64,000 nt of DNA, from the NCBI GenBank assembly GCA_022385755.1, contig MU278363.1, positions 498,661 through 562,660 on the forward strand, in the 5' to 3' direction. Position numbers and translations under genes: made by a program. This DNA is from Trametopsis cervina. Taxonomy: Eukaryota > Basidiomycota > Agaricomycetes > Polyporales > Irpicaceae. Of the stretch, positions 14,111 to 26,200 are shown piece by piece (the stretch's first letter is position 1; every line of letters begins with the position of its first letter). The notes beneath the pieces were generated by a model. The model saw only the letters and a program-made list of their open reading frames with translations. It was not told where the DNA came from and did no database searches.

Positions 14111-15181
14111 ATGGATATCAACCACGATAACGAAGACGTCGATTCCCAGGACTCCAGCGTAGACCCTGGGCAGACCCTCTCTTCCTCAGGCGCACCCGCT
14201 ATGGATTCACCCTCTGCGAGTCAGGTTGCCGACAGACTCGAGCGACTCATGAGAGAACAAAAGAAAGAGAAAGAAGCAAAGGCGAATGCGTCGTACGCTG
14301 CGTTCGACGAGGACCATGAAGCGAGACAGGAGTTCCGCCGTATGATCGATCCTGGTATACTGAGACCCAACGCGCGGCCTTTGGCTTTAGAATCTCTCAA
14401 AGTAATGTCGGGTTACCCTTAGCGTAACGACCGCGCATTGTCTGACTAGTAGTTTCTAGACACTGTTGACGATTGCGGAGAACATACTGAAGAGCCCGGA
14501 CGAACCGAAATACTGGCGGTTCAAGCCCACCAATGCGACTATCAAAAGGCTGCTCGTCGACCCGAAAGGCACATTAGAATATGCAAGAGCGGTCAGTGCA
14601 CTACCTTGACAATGCAATCAATTAACGAGCTTATGAGCATGCATTTCGTAGATGGGGTTCAACCCGGAGGTGCGTTTCCAGCGCCACATTGCATACAGGA
14701 TACTGACTGTGTGCCACCTGATCGTGTAGGTTGATAAATTCCAGCCCTTCTACGTATTCAACAGGAAGAAGCACATGCGCGACCTACAGATCGGTGCCGA
14801 CATCCTTGCGGAGGCACTCGAGCGCGAAGTCACGAAGGAGGAACGAGAAGCACGGGCGAAGCAGCAAGAGAAAGCTGTCGCGGCGGCGCAGAAGGCGAAT
14901 GTGAGTCCTCGTCAGTTAGAGGAACTCTTCAGCAGTGTTCCTGATCGTCTTGTCCCACTGCGCCACAGATCAAACAAGCCTTCTTGGACGACCGGAAATC
15001 TCGAGCTCTGATTGAGAGAAGAGAGAGGGAGACGCGAGAGGCGAAAGCTGCAGCTGCAGGCCGTCGGGCATCTGAGCCTCTGTCTGTGCCTAGCTCGCCG
15101 ACGCCTACAACACGTATGCCCGGATCTGGTCACCTGCTCAGCGGACAGACTCTGGATAGCACAGAAGAGGACGATGACTAG
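14111..15181 (+). CDS. PUB-domain protein
   Basis: Five exons: 14111-14401, 14460-14591, 14652-14669, 14730-14900, 14969-15181; 274 aa. An acidic, helical N-terminus of about 95 residues precedes a PUB/PUG domain (LLTIAENILKSPDEPKYWR, then the ATIKRLLVDPKGTLEYARAMGF stretch), the fold that binds the C-terminal tail of p97/Cdc48. The C-terminal third is a charged coiled coil (REARAKQQEKAVAAAQKAN) ending in a Ser/Pro stretch and EEDDD. A Cdc48 adaptor role is inferred from the fold. There is no transglutaminase (PNGase), UBX or kinase domain. The third exon is only 18 nt and encodes MGFNPE inside the conserved domain. Confidence 0.8.
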
Positions 15182-15448
15182 CTGAATTGGACATCATGCA
15201 GCCTCGCTTTGCATACAGTTTCGCGGAATACAGCCACCACGGGCAACTATGTATTACTAGTAATTTCTCACACTCAGCATGTACACAAATATATCCAAAA
15301 GATCCGATTACACACCATAGAGGTGGAAGAGGTTCGCGACAACCGAACGAATGACACAACGTGAACGACGAAATACATGATAGGACATAAATATTCAAAG
15401 GTTAAAGATACTAGCACACTAAGCCCTACTTAGATGAATGGCGAAGGA

Positions 15449-18400
15449 TTAATGATACGGATACCTGGTGCGATCCAGCTTCGAGACAGGCCTGCTGTTC
15501 GGCAAAGGAGGGAGCGGAGGGCGGGGAGGCGTGGGGAAATGGGCTAGTGTGGAGGATAGCGAGGTGGGCGGCATCCCGAGAGTACTCTCGTCGTTCGAAT
15601 TGTATGCTTTGGCCAAACCAGCAACGATCCCTGATGGGGCGGTCACGGTACCTCTGCGTGCACGAGGCGAGGGTTTGCCAGGCAAACTGTTGGCTCGAGA
15701 CAATCCTTGGGGAACATTCTCTTGAGTTGACAAAGTGCCTACTCGAGCAGATGCAGATCGTGACAGTTCATAGGCCTCGTCAGACGATGATGGCGGCGTT
15801 ACTGGCGAAGGGAATTTATCGGAGGTCATGGACTCTGGCTCCGGCACAGAAGGAAGGGGTGAGAAAGGCGGGGGTTTGCTAGGTACCGGCAGCATGGAAG
15901 CCCTGCGGTTCACAGCAGGGTCAGACGGCAGTCCTCGAGGGTGGGCGTGGGGAGGGATAGGCGGCAACTTTCGCGCGGCCTTGACCGGGGAACCCATCGC
16001 GCCTGGGCTTGCATGTGTCGGAGATTGTGAGACGGGAGGAGAGGGAAGAGGTGGTCGATACGTGATAGTACCGGAGCGCGCACGTGGAGGAGTCATAGGG
16101 GAAGTTGTTGGCGATGGAGCCTCATTAGACGTGAGGCGTGGTGGCGTTAGAGGAGGCGAAGGTTGGTACGCGGGGGGAACACTGAGTTGAGGGGGAATTG
16201 GCAGCCTTCGGGGTGAGACAGGTGGGGATACCGCGAATACCTTCAAATGAAGGTCGTTATGAGTGTATTTTGGCTGTCTTCGCGGAGCAAAACTCGGAGC
16301 AAGGCCCAAGAACTTCTCCGCAGCCGATCCGCTGATAGATCGTTGCATTCCCTCCGTAGTGAGATCGCCTTGTGATTGGGGACTGGCTAACTCATCGGCT
16401 ACTCTTGGGGCATAGATTTCGAGGTACGGGTAAACTGAGGGATCTATAAGGAATCTATTTTAGTTGATTTCCATCTACGAGATAGAGGAACACTTACAAA
16501 GGCAAAACCGAGGATAGGACGTCGGCAATCGCACCGGGAGGCTGAGGCCCACTCGTCCAGATAAAGGCTTGTGCGACGTAGGATGGATCGGGGGTAAGGA
16601 GTGCACGTTCCGCGGCAGAGGTGGGACTGGAGGGACCGTACCCCTAGACGAGCCGGACGACCGCTTCACATGGCTGAGGTGGTGTGCCTTGTGGACGCCG
16701 TGTGTAGAAGCACTTGACATCTTGGATCTCGTAACAGCGTGAACACGCTGGATTTCTCTCTGTGACACCTTGATTGGCGGGTAGATGTTCTCCAGGTTGT
16801 AAGGGTAGACAGGGCGGTCTGATGGCAGAGTCAGTTTCCATGCGTGAAGTTCATGAAAGAGGACCTACATGGCTGCACATGTGGATACTGGGTAGCATAC
16901 TGCAAGACGAGCAGATTATCTACTTTATCAACCTGCACGGAGGGATAGATGTTCGTTAAATTCCAGGGATAGACTGCGGGGTCTAATACACGGGGTCAGA
17001 ACGTAGTAGCTGTTTAAGACAGCTGAACGAACTCACAGATCTCGAGTGTCGGATAGTACGCGGGCAAACGAACGACACTGCCAGTCGCTTCTGAAGCATG
17101 TTGTGGCTTGATTTGTTTTGCCGCAGGCGCAGGAGGATAAATCTCTTCCACGTTGTACGGATACACAGCACGATCTGAAGCACTATCAGGGACGTATACC
17201 ATGGAGTCTATATACAAGGGCTTACAGATCACCAAACTCGGATATTCGTAGGCCAATTCTGACTTGAACCCTCGGTAGCCATTCACCTTCTCAGACCGGG
17301 ATAGTGAAGAAGCTTAAGAATATTATCAGTATGAAGCGTTAAAGCATGCGGAGTATAGCACACACCATATGACTCCACGGTAATTGTAGGGTAAATTACT
17401 TCAACACTGTAAGGATAGACCGGAGAGTCTAAGTGCGGATTAGCAACGCCGAGTACACCGATGCCTTGAAACTCACAGATCTCAATGTGAGGATATCCTG
17501 CACTAAGTCGAATCGAGGACGTTTCCGTCGCTATAGACTGAGTATTGATCTTCACGGGAGGATAGATGGATTCCATGTTGAAGGGATAGACAGGCGAATC
17601 TAGATAACATACTCAGTCAAGCTTAGCACTATTTCTCGTCGATGACACTCACAGATCTCAATGTATGGATATCTTGTATTGAGTCGAGTCGAGAACAGTT
17701 CCGTCGCCACGGACTGAGTATCGAGCTTTACGGGAGGATAGATGAATTCCAAGTTGAAGGGATAGCCGGGCGAATCTGGTTAATATACTTAGTTAAAGGC
17801 AGCAGTACTTCCCGCCGGCTACACTCACAGATCTCAATGTATGGGTATGCTGCTTCCAGGCGAGTTGTCAGTCCAGTAGCCAAAGAAGCTCCGCCCGACA
17901 CAGGAGGGTAAATCATCTCCAGGTTGTGCGGGTAGACTGGCGCATCTACACCAAGAACTTTCAGTTAACGAGCGGTTTATTTTTATTCTTAAAAGACACT
18001 TACAAAGGCTTAAAGTCGGATAACCTGGAGTTAGAGTTAAGACCTGGATATTTGGCAATCGCTCCTGTGAAGCCCCTTCAATCCGCGGGTACACGTTGTA
18101 GACATTCCAGGGATACATCGAGACATCCGAGGGGTACACAGGGCCATCTATCAACGAATTAATTTTCAACATGGACAGATTGTGACAAGACTTACAGATA
18201 TCTATTGCAGGGTAATAGCTTCGTTCGACCGACGACGACACACTAGCAGTGTGTGACATCTGCATTGGTGCACCAGGATATATCTCCAGATGAGGATAGA
18301 CCGAGCGATCTGGGGAGGTACGTTAATGTAAGAGTATCATGATAGCGCAACACCACGTACAAGGTTGAACATTTGGGTAAGACGGTGCCAAGTACACAGA

Positions 18401-20899
18401 TAGCTCCGTAGGTGCTCTATGGTCCACGATACCAGTTAATGATGGATAGATATCGAAGTTGGGATACACAGCTGGATCTACGGAAGGCTCGTCAATATGA
18501 AAGGAAGACAACCAAAGGAGCAACTCACAGAGATTAAAGTAGGGATAACTTATCACGCTTTGCACCTCACTCCTTTGTTCCATGAATGGCCATACCAGGC
18601 TCCAAGGACCACCCGTAGACACTACCGGCGGTGGTTCTGTTGAAGGAGCATATGGCCACACATGGGTCCAAGGGCCACTCTCCGTAGACGATGTCGTTTC
18701 CTCATTGGGGGAGCTTTCACGAGCCGCCATTTGAGTCGATGAGCCAGCCGTCCTCCGAATACTGGAAGTGCCCGGTTCCGAAGTGAATACGAATGTAAAT
18801 GGACTCATTTTCCTTTGTCTAGCCGGACGATCTAGTTCACCACTCTCTTCTGGCTCGAATGCTTCAATCTCGCGCTCTGGAGGCGGTTGCACTGCGATAG
18901 CGGGAGCGTCCGTCGACACATCGAAGAACGGCCAACCGAATGCGAAGGGGGTCGACGGCTGAGGCGTTTGCTGGGGCTCGGCTGGTTCGACGGATGTAGT
19001 GGCAGGTCGTTGAGGGAAGACGAAGGTGTATGGTGACGCGGCAGTACCAGGAACAGAGGACGAGCTAGCAGCAGCCGCTGCACCGATATATGGCCACACA
19101 TTCTGCCATGGCTCAGTTTCAGCGTCAACAGGCGAGCTACGCGGACGAGGAGCAGGGTTCAGGCGAGGCGCGTCGAGATCAAAAGTGCGCTGACCGATGT
19201 CAGGAGTGTGCACGTGGTAGGGAGTAGCCGGTGTTGCAGGCCAGCTCAGCGGTGGGCCCCATGAAGTCGCAGTTGATGGTGTCAGTGGGACTTCCGACAT
19301 GCACCTCTGGCCTATATCCACAGAACCAACGTACGAGAGCTCAGAATGCACAGGGGAAGGAGGCCATTCAAGCGGCGGGCCCCATGAAGTAGCAGTAGAC
19401 GGAGTAGGTGGGCTATCTTCTAACATCCTTGCAGCGATGTCTGGGGAGGGTACAAGGGCTGCCATCGCTAAGGAGAGGAAGTTGTCCTCGTATACGTCCA
19501 CCTCATCCCAGTCTGGTGGGCCGAATGAAGTACACGTTGCGGGAGTGAGGCAGACCGAGCCTTCCGCGCGGCGGTCCAGGTGTACGGAAGGAAGACGCCA
19601 TGACTCAAGGGAACGCGTGTCGTAATCATCCTCGTATTCGTAGTCCGGAGGACCGACGGAAGACACAGACCACTGGAAATCGTTCAAGTCCAATTCTGAC
19701 TCTTCGTCTCCGTCACCCGTTATGGATATATCGTTGGGGAGATTCGCAGGGTTCAGGCTGGTCTGACCAGATGCCGCAAGAGGAGTTGGCGCGACGGAAG
19801 CACTCGCTCGCCATGAGTTCACGTACGTATCAATATCCTTCCTGGCTGTCTTTGGCTCACTCTCTTGCACTATGGGAGATAAACCACCAGCGGAGCGCGG
19901 AGGAAGACCGATGTAAGCGGGAGGACTCGGAGACGTCGCGTTACGTGGGACAAGTCTTGACCCAGACCTTGTGGAAGAATACTCCAAGCGATCCAGAAGA
20001 GATAGTTTCCTAGGAACATGCCTGTGACCAGGAGTCCTGGACGGACGTGGCGGAATATGGATAGAAGCGCCATCGAGCGGTTCTTCGGTCTGGTCGTCTG
20101 GGAAAGTCGACCGGCTATCCTCCCTAAAGTGAGAGAGCGATTCGCGCCTTGAGGGAGCAACGGATACAGGAACATCGACATTTTCCCGACGTGCTAGGCC
20201 TAGCCAGGCGTCCCACCAGCGTGCCTTTCCGAGATCAATATCGAATTCGATCCTGCCACCAATTGGGAGTTGCGGTATACCCGATGCCGTGGGACTACGA
20301 GGTTCAAATAGATGTCCCCATAGGAGCGGCCAGGACTCGTCGGTGATTCGAGGGTTGAGCTGGAAACCGCCATGAGAAGTATGAAGATACAGGCAGAGTC
20401 CTGAGGTGCTTGGAAAGGCGAACTCTCGAGCTATAGCCGTCAGTTGGCTGCTCATCTTTAGATGTATGCAATATTTAGTGTTTGTGGACTTTGGAGTAAA
20501 ACTGAGACGCACCGTCTGATACAAGGGCATGAGAACACCTTGAGATAGTCGGGAAGGGGATCCAACGGATAAGGTATGTCCGAAATGCCCATGCTCTTGC
20601 GCAAATGATAGGGGGGGTGTGACGACGACCAGCCAACGGACACTCCTCTGAACGGTCCTTTCTCGTGCTTCTCGAGGACCGGAGTGAATATACTGTAGCT
20701 TACGAGAGATTGGGACCTCGGTCGCAGACACTGCTCGGTAGGACGGCTCCAGCTCGATACCAAGCCCATTTGTGATAGACGTCGAGAGATGAGACCCTTG
20801 GGCCTGATATTCTGGTTCCGTCTCGGGAGGTGTAAGGAGAGGGCCAGGACGCGGAAACTCGAAAGGCTTTTGGAAAGGGTTGTTCAGTAGATGAGCCAT
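15449..20899 (-). CDS. Large YP-repeat protein with a conserved fungal N-terminal domain
   Basis: About 1,581 aa. Exons: 20899-20513, 20455-18529, 18477-18361, 18309-18196, 18147-18004, 17945-17829, 17775-17653, 17599-17477, 17428-17364, 17286-17226, 17174-17037, 16982-16869, 16818-16498, 16443-15449. Residues ~30-230 form a globular domain (VVVTPPLSFAQEHGHFG, TLSVGSPSRLSQG, LTAIAREFAFPSTSGLCLYLH, GGRIEFDIDL) that I believe is widespread in fungi but unnamed. Residues ~230-770 are Ser/Pro/acidic linker with two short repeat families, TSWGPPLxWP and PWxxVWPY/F. The rest is about eleven tandem YP repeats, nearly all one exon each, then a Pro-rich tail with many PPxPP motifs. There is no signal peptide or membrane segment. 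Function is unknown. A stop-free 57-nt intron (20456-20512) is called because its removal restores MPLYQT-MSSQLTAIAREF continuity. Confidence 0.8.
16443..18529 (-). repeat. Tandem array of symmetric phase-1 exons encoding YP repeats
   Basis: Each unit is an exon of 114-144 nt (one of 321 nt, one split in two) flanked by phase-1 introns. In every unit the splice junction rebuilds a Tyr codon (T + AT or AC). Unit plan: Y-x-P-V-Y-P-x-N-x-x-x-I-Y-P, a variable 15-30 residue middle, then Y-P-x-I-E-I ending at the next junction. Exon lengths are all multiples of three, so any unit can be skipped without a frameshift. Confidence 0.85.
17477..18003 (-). repeat. Three near-identical exon+intron units with 176/175-bp period
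   Basis: Splice donors fall at 17477, 17653, 17829 and 18004, a spacing of 176, 176 and 175 bp. Introns as well as exons are similar in these units (for example, CACTCACAGATCTCAATGTATG recurs at the donors). This points to recent tandem duplication of exon plus intron. Confidence 0.8.
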
Positions 20900-21639
20900 G
20901 GCGATTGTGAGATGCCAGCGATAGAGTGTCGAAGGTCGATTATAGTTGAAAACTGACTAGCAGCTGTGCAAAATAACTTAAAGTGCGTGCCAGAGAAGGT
21001 GACTACCTTGAAGCCCAGTAGCCTAGCAAGTTATCCGGACGTCGTTCCTACCGTCGCCGCGCCCAGTACCACTAGGAGGTGGAGGAGATGGAGAGACCTG
21101 TGAACGGCAATACGCAGGCTGAGGGCGTCCTACAAAATGAGCCGTGATGCTATGCCGCCGTGATACTGATCACACTCACGTTTGTAGTCACCTGGACAAC
21201 GCAGACAAGATGGATCTATCCACGACAGCCTCTCAATCACTCACTTGGACTGCCAGCGATGGTTGTGAGTAAGTGAGGACTTGTCTGTGTCAGTGACCCA
21301 GACATTGATGAATAGCTGCCGCAATGCCGGTTACCATCGGAGCCGTATATGGCAAAATAATTACCGGAAAAGGCACATACAGACAAGTCTTAACTTTGCA
21401 GCAAACTGCTGGATCTTGGGCAAGTCTCCGATGGTTTCTTACAATCAGCTATAAGCATCGTGGGGTATGTAGCAAGGATGATAATGAGACATACAAGGCA
21501 CATGCATTGTGTCACGTGTGTTCCGTGCTTCCTTTCTCAAGTAAATGGGCGCCTACATATATCTTGAGCGACCTTTGTACGCGCACGCCACATCCTACCT
21601 TGACGGTCAAGGAGACCCAAGTATCGCTCGAGCTCTGCA
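20900..21639. promoter_or_regulatory. Divergent promoter, YP-repeat gene / CSN4
   Basis: 740 bp head-to-head. Several short ATG-started frames occur upstream of CSN4 but none fits a spliced N-terminal extension. Confidence 0.45.
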
Positions 21640-23184
21640 ATGGACACGAAGATTGCACAAATATCTTCTTTGTCACAAAAGGACAAGGGACCAGCGTATG
21701 TCTCGTTAATAACGGACGTCTTGGCGAGAGCAGATCCGTCCTCAGTCATATCGGATGTGCACCAGATCCTTGAAGTCGTTCTACAAGATAACGTCGTGAT
21801 CGGCAGGACGGTATTGCAGGAGCTAGGGAAGGGACTGAGTGATAAAGCTGTAGCAGATGCAGAGTTGAGGAAACAGATCGTACAAGATACGTTGCAAGTG
21901 GTACAACCGCGGCTAGTCAGTTACGAAGAACAAGTGAGCATATCACGGCCACCACCCCGCCTAGTATACTGAACTACCGTAGGTGAACGTTCTTAGGCTC
22001 ATTCTTGCTGATATACTTGAGAGCGAAGAAGATTGGAGTGACGCTGCGAAAGTGCTCACGGGCATCTCTCTAGATGCAGGTGGCCGGTGAGTATACTATA
22101 TTGACTGTCAGGGCGATCTGATCGAGTTCATCTATAGTACCGACGAGGAAAAGCTGCGTATTTACGTGCGGATTGTACGTTTATACCTCGAAGAAGAGGA
22201 CTCTGTACAGGCGGAAACGTATTATAACCGCGCTGCGTCACTTGCGCACACCACATCAGACAAGGAATTGACCCTCCAGTTCAAATTATGCCAGGCGCGG
22301 ATTCATGATTACTCGCGAAGGTTCCTTGAAGCTGCCTCACGGTATCATGAACTTAGCTATGTAGCAGAAATCGAAGAAGAGGAGAGAAAGCACATGCTGT
22401 GAGTGCCGCCACATCAACCCACTGAGCTGCTCGGCTTCACGCTTTAATGGCAGCTCCGCGGCGGTAACATGTGCAGTACTTGCTCCTGCAGGACCAAATC
22501 GCTCCCGACAACTTGCGTCGCTATGTCGGGATGAACGGACGGCCGAGCTACAAGCATATAACATCCTCACAAAGATGTTCCTTGGACGTATACTGCGCTC
22601 CGAGGAGGTTAAAGAATTTGAAGGCAGCCTCAAACAACACCAACTTGCCAAAATTTCATTGTCATCTAGCGACAGAGTGTCAGCCACAGACGATGATGAT
22701 GACCCGACTGTGAGCAAGCGCACCGGTCCATCTACCGTGCTTGATCGGGCCGTCATGGAGCACAACCTCCTGGCAAGCTCGAAGATCTACGACAATATTA
22801 GCTTTCGCGGTCTGGGTGCGCTCCTTGATCTCGCTCCGGCGGCAGCGGAGACAATGGCGCGGAAGATGATTGAACAGCAGAGGTTGAAAGGGACGATCGA
22901 CCAAGTTGAAAAGCTCATTTGGTTTGACGACACGAGCGACGAGGATAACACCCAGGGTAAGGCCGGTGGATTGGGAGACGTAGAACAGGAGACAGAGGAC
23001 ACCGGTGCACCCTACACGAAACAGTGGGATAAACAAATACGAATTACCGCCGCAAATGTGAGTTTTTTTTCGCCCAATGTGCATGATCTTCTGCGATTTA
23101 CAAAGTAAAACGTTGCAGGTCGAGTCAATAGTACAGCACTTGACAGAGAAGGGCCTGATCGACTTCACCACAGTTCGAACGTAG
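21640..23184 (+). CDS. CSN4: COP9 signalosome subunit 4
   Basis: Five exons: 21640-21933, 21983-22086, 22138-22398, 22454-23057, 23119-23184; 442 aa, close to the usual CSN4 length. It starts MDTKIAQISSLSQKDKG, as expected for the family, and runs through TPR-like helical repeats (YVRIVRLYLEEEDSVQAETY, FLEAASRYHELSY). The PCI domain follows, with conserved HNLLASSKIYDNISFRGL and AETMARKMIEQQRLKGTIDQ, the winged-helix segment. The last short exon gives the C-terminal helix VESIVQHLTEKGLIDF. As part of the signalosome it scaffolds removal of Nedd8 from cullins. An acidic DDDDD stretch and an acidic insert (DDTSDEDN) distinguish it from shorter homologues. Confidence 0.95.
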
Positions 23185-23272
23185 CCGGAACAAGCATGTA
23201 TCAATAACAGTGTACAGTAATACATGATATACGATATTCGTGGATTCAATCATCGCAGTGTCATGAATATCA

Positions 23273-26200
23273 CTATGTGCTATTTTCTGTCTTACGCCTC
23301 TTCTTGGCACGCTCCCGTTTCGTCTCGAGTTCATGCCATTCACCCTCCAGTGTGGCCAGGCTGTGGGGACCTAGTTAACAAGACGAAGGAGTTGTAGTAT
23401 AAGCACACATACCCAACAGGCGGGTCGGGAGGCGGTTGTTCTTGTAGGAAATACGGGGCTTCCATGGCTTCCAACGCAGAAATTCGCCTGGCAGGATCAT
23501 AAGCCAGAAGCCTTTCTGCAAGATCCAACGCAGCTGGCGAAAGCCACCTATATCACCAAGATCAGACTCTAACGACAGGTAGACGGAGGAGTGGGCGCAC
23601 TTCTGGAAGAGCTCGCGGAAATGATTGGGGATGTGATCTTTAGGTTTGACGAGTTCGTACCACGGGAGACTTGTCACTCCAGGCCAACACTCAGGTGTTG
23701 GGGTACCCAAAATCTTGTACACTACATCCAACTGGTGTATCTCGTCGTTACCTTGGAAAATGGGCTTCTTGGTGAACAGCTCCAACATGATGCAGCTGAA
23801 CAAGACCATTAGCGGCTTGGCTTGAGGGTAGGAGGATCGAGACAGATCTCACCCTGCTGACCACATGTCGACCTCAGGGCCATAGACAGTCGTACCAAAC
23901 AGAAGCTCCGGTGGGCGATACCACAGAGTGATGACACGATTGGTATAGTCACTTTTTCGTCGCTTCTGATAGAATCGAGCCAGTCCGAAGTCGGCCAGCT
24001 TCAGCTCGCCATGGTTGTTGATGAGGATATTAGAACCCTTTATATCGCGATGTATAACACCCTTGTGATGAAGGTACGCAAGGCCTGATAACATTTGCTG
24101 ACATAGCGACTTCAGATGAGCGTCGTTGAAGGTGAATTGCGTTTGTGACAGCACACCGGTGAGGTCGTGATCCATGTATTCAAACACCATATACACCGAG
24201 CCTATCAAGACAAATGAGTGAGGTACGCGAGTAGAAGAAAATAAGCAGACCATTTGAGACCATCATTTCATAGAGGCGAACGACATTTTCATGCCGTAGC
24301 GACTGCAGTAGTTTGATCTCGCGCATCGCGGTGACAGGGAAACCATCCTTCTCGGCCTCCATTCTTATGCGCTTGAGGGCTACGAACCGACCACTGCTCG
24401 TGTTCCTGGCTTTGTATACCTTACCAAACGTACCTTCCCCCACCTGACTGACGATTTTATAGAACTCGGCGTTCTCATGTTCCGGAGTAGGCGGCATGGT
24501 CACATCATGTGCGTGGATAGTCTCTTCGAATGGTCCTTCATAATAGTTGTCTCTAGCACGTCTTGATGAGACATGTCTGGGTTGGTCCTGATCACGACGA
24601 TTCCTCGGTCGTTGGGCCTCTAGGGAATGTGGGACGCTTCGTGGGGGTGAAAGGATCATAGGAGAATCTGACATATCTGTAGGCTGTCTTGACACAGTTT
24701 GCGCAGCACGGATTTCCGTTGTGGATGTATACGAATTACCATTTTGATTGAAGTGACGGCTGGTATCCTGGGTGATTATGCGCTCCGTCTGCACTGTCAT
24801 AGGGCTCGACTTCACCGGAGGACGCTCGGAAGTGACCGTCTGTCGTTGAGATTGAAGATCATTCACATCGTCGTCGTCATCATCCCCAGGGAAGAATCGC
24901 TTCAAAGAAGAGCTGGCTTGTGCGATGGGCTTGAAGCCGATCTTGATGCCCTTGGCAGTTAGAGGGGTAGTTAGGGAATGTGAGCGTGTATCCGACGCAT
25001 GATCTGTACGGTGAACCAGCGACTCAGCCGCATTGGACGATAAGGTCGGCACAGATGGAGGCGGCATGTCTTTGGAGTCTCCCATATAGTCTGACTGACG
25101 ATTGCTCCTCTTTCTACGCTGTGGACAGTGAAGTCCGTCAGTTAGGTGTAGGGAGACTCTAATAAAAAATGGACGCACATCTCTCCGCTTCCCTCCGCTT
25201 GCTCCATCTCCGTTTCTCTGTTCTGTAGCTGGCCTTTGTGGAAGATCAAGGGGAGCTCGAGTTCTTATCTTACTGCGCAAATCTTCAACAGATGTAGCGA
25301 CAGGTAGACGATGAACCGTCCGTGATCGTTGACGAGGACTCATGCTCGGGCTTCGACTGAGACCACTCGAGATAGATAAGCTTCGTCCTCTAGACCGTCG
25401 ACGACGTGGCTCAGGACTCCAAGGACTGCGGACGGGGCTACGGACAGGAGACACAGCGTAACGTCGACGAGGAGGAGGAGAGCGTGACGGTGACCGAGAC
25501 CAGCGACGAGAGGGGCCCTTACCGAACCTGTCGTACGGACTTGGGCTACGTCGGGTCCGGCTGTCTGCTCGGCGTCGACGAGGAGTATCGGATGAGTGAG
25601 AACGTCCTCGCGATGATGGCCTCGAATAATATGATTCAGCCGGTGACCGTGAGCGAGTTGATGGGGAAGAAGAACGATAGTGCCTCCGCTCTGGTTTCTG
25701 TGTTTTTCGTGAGTATTCCGCACTGTCCCTTCTTGTCCAGCTACACTAAGGTCAGACAACTTTTAGGATATATGCTTATGCACGTACTTATTCAGATGAG
25801 TATCATCAGTACGCCATTCGCGTGCTCGCTTCTCTGTTTTCGGTTTCTTGTGCTTTTTGCGGGCTTTGCGTTGCGCGTCTTGTCTGCTGGAGCTCGATGG
25901 CGCTGAAGCATAGGAATATCCTGTGCGGTCATCCTGCGGATGGTCCGAGAATGTCGAAGATAGAGTGTTTGCAATGGCCTCCCCGTTTGTGCTACGCCTA
26001 GAACCCCACCCATTATCCCGCTGCCTATCCCGAGAGTTCAAGTCATCCCGATTTCGAGAATCATTGAAACGGTCGTTCATGTCGTATCCACCACGCCCAC
26101 GATCGCTCCGCTGACCACCTCGACCATCTTTGACACCCCAACGACTGCGACTGTAATCTTTGTTGTCTTTACGTGGCGTCCATGCTGAGGTGTCATGGTG

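Noticed and set aside
25340..25906. Two overlapping open frames on opposite strands near the start of the CTD kinase
   Set aside because: Splicing 25788 to 25740 puts a third frame in register, giving an RS-domain that continues into the kinase; the other frames are shadows.
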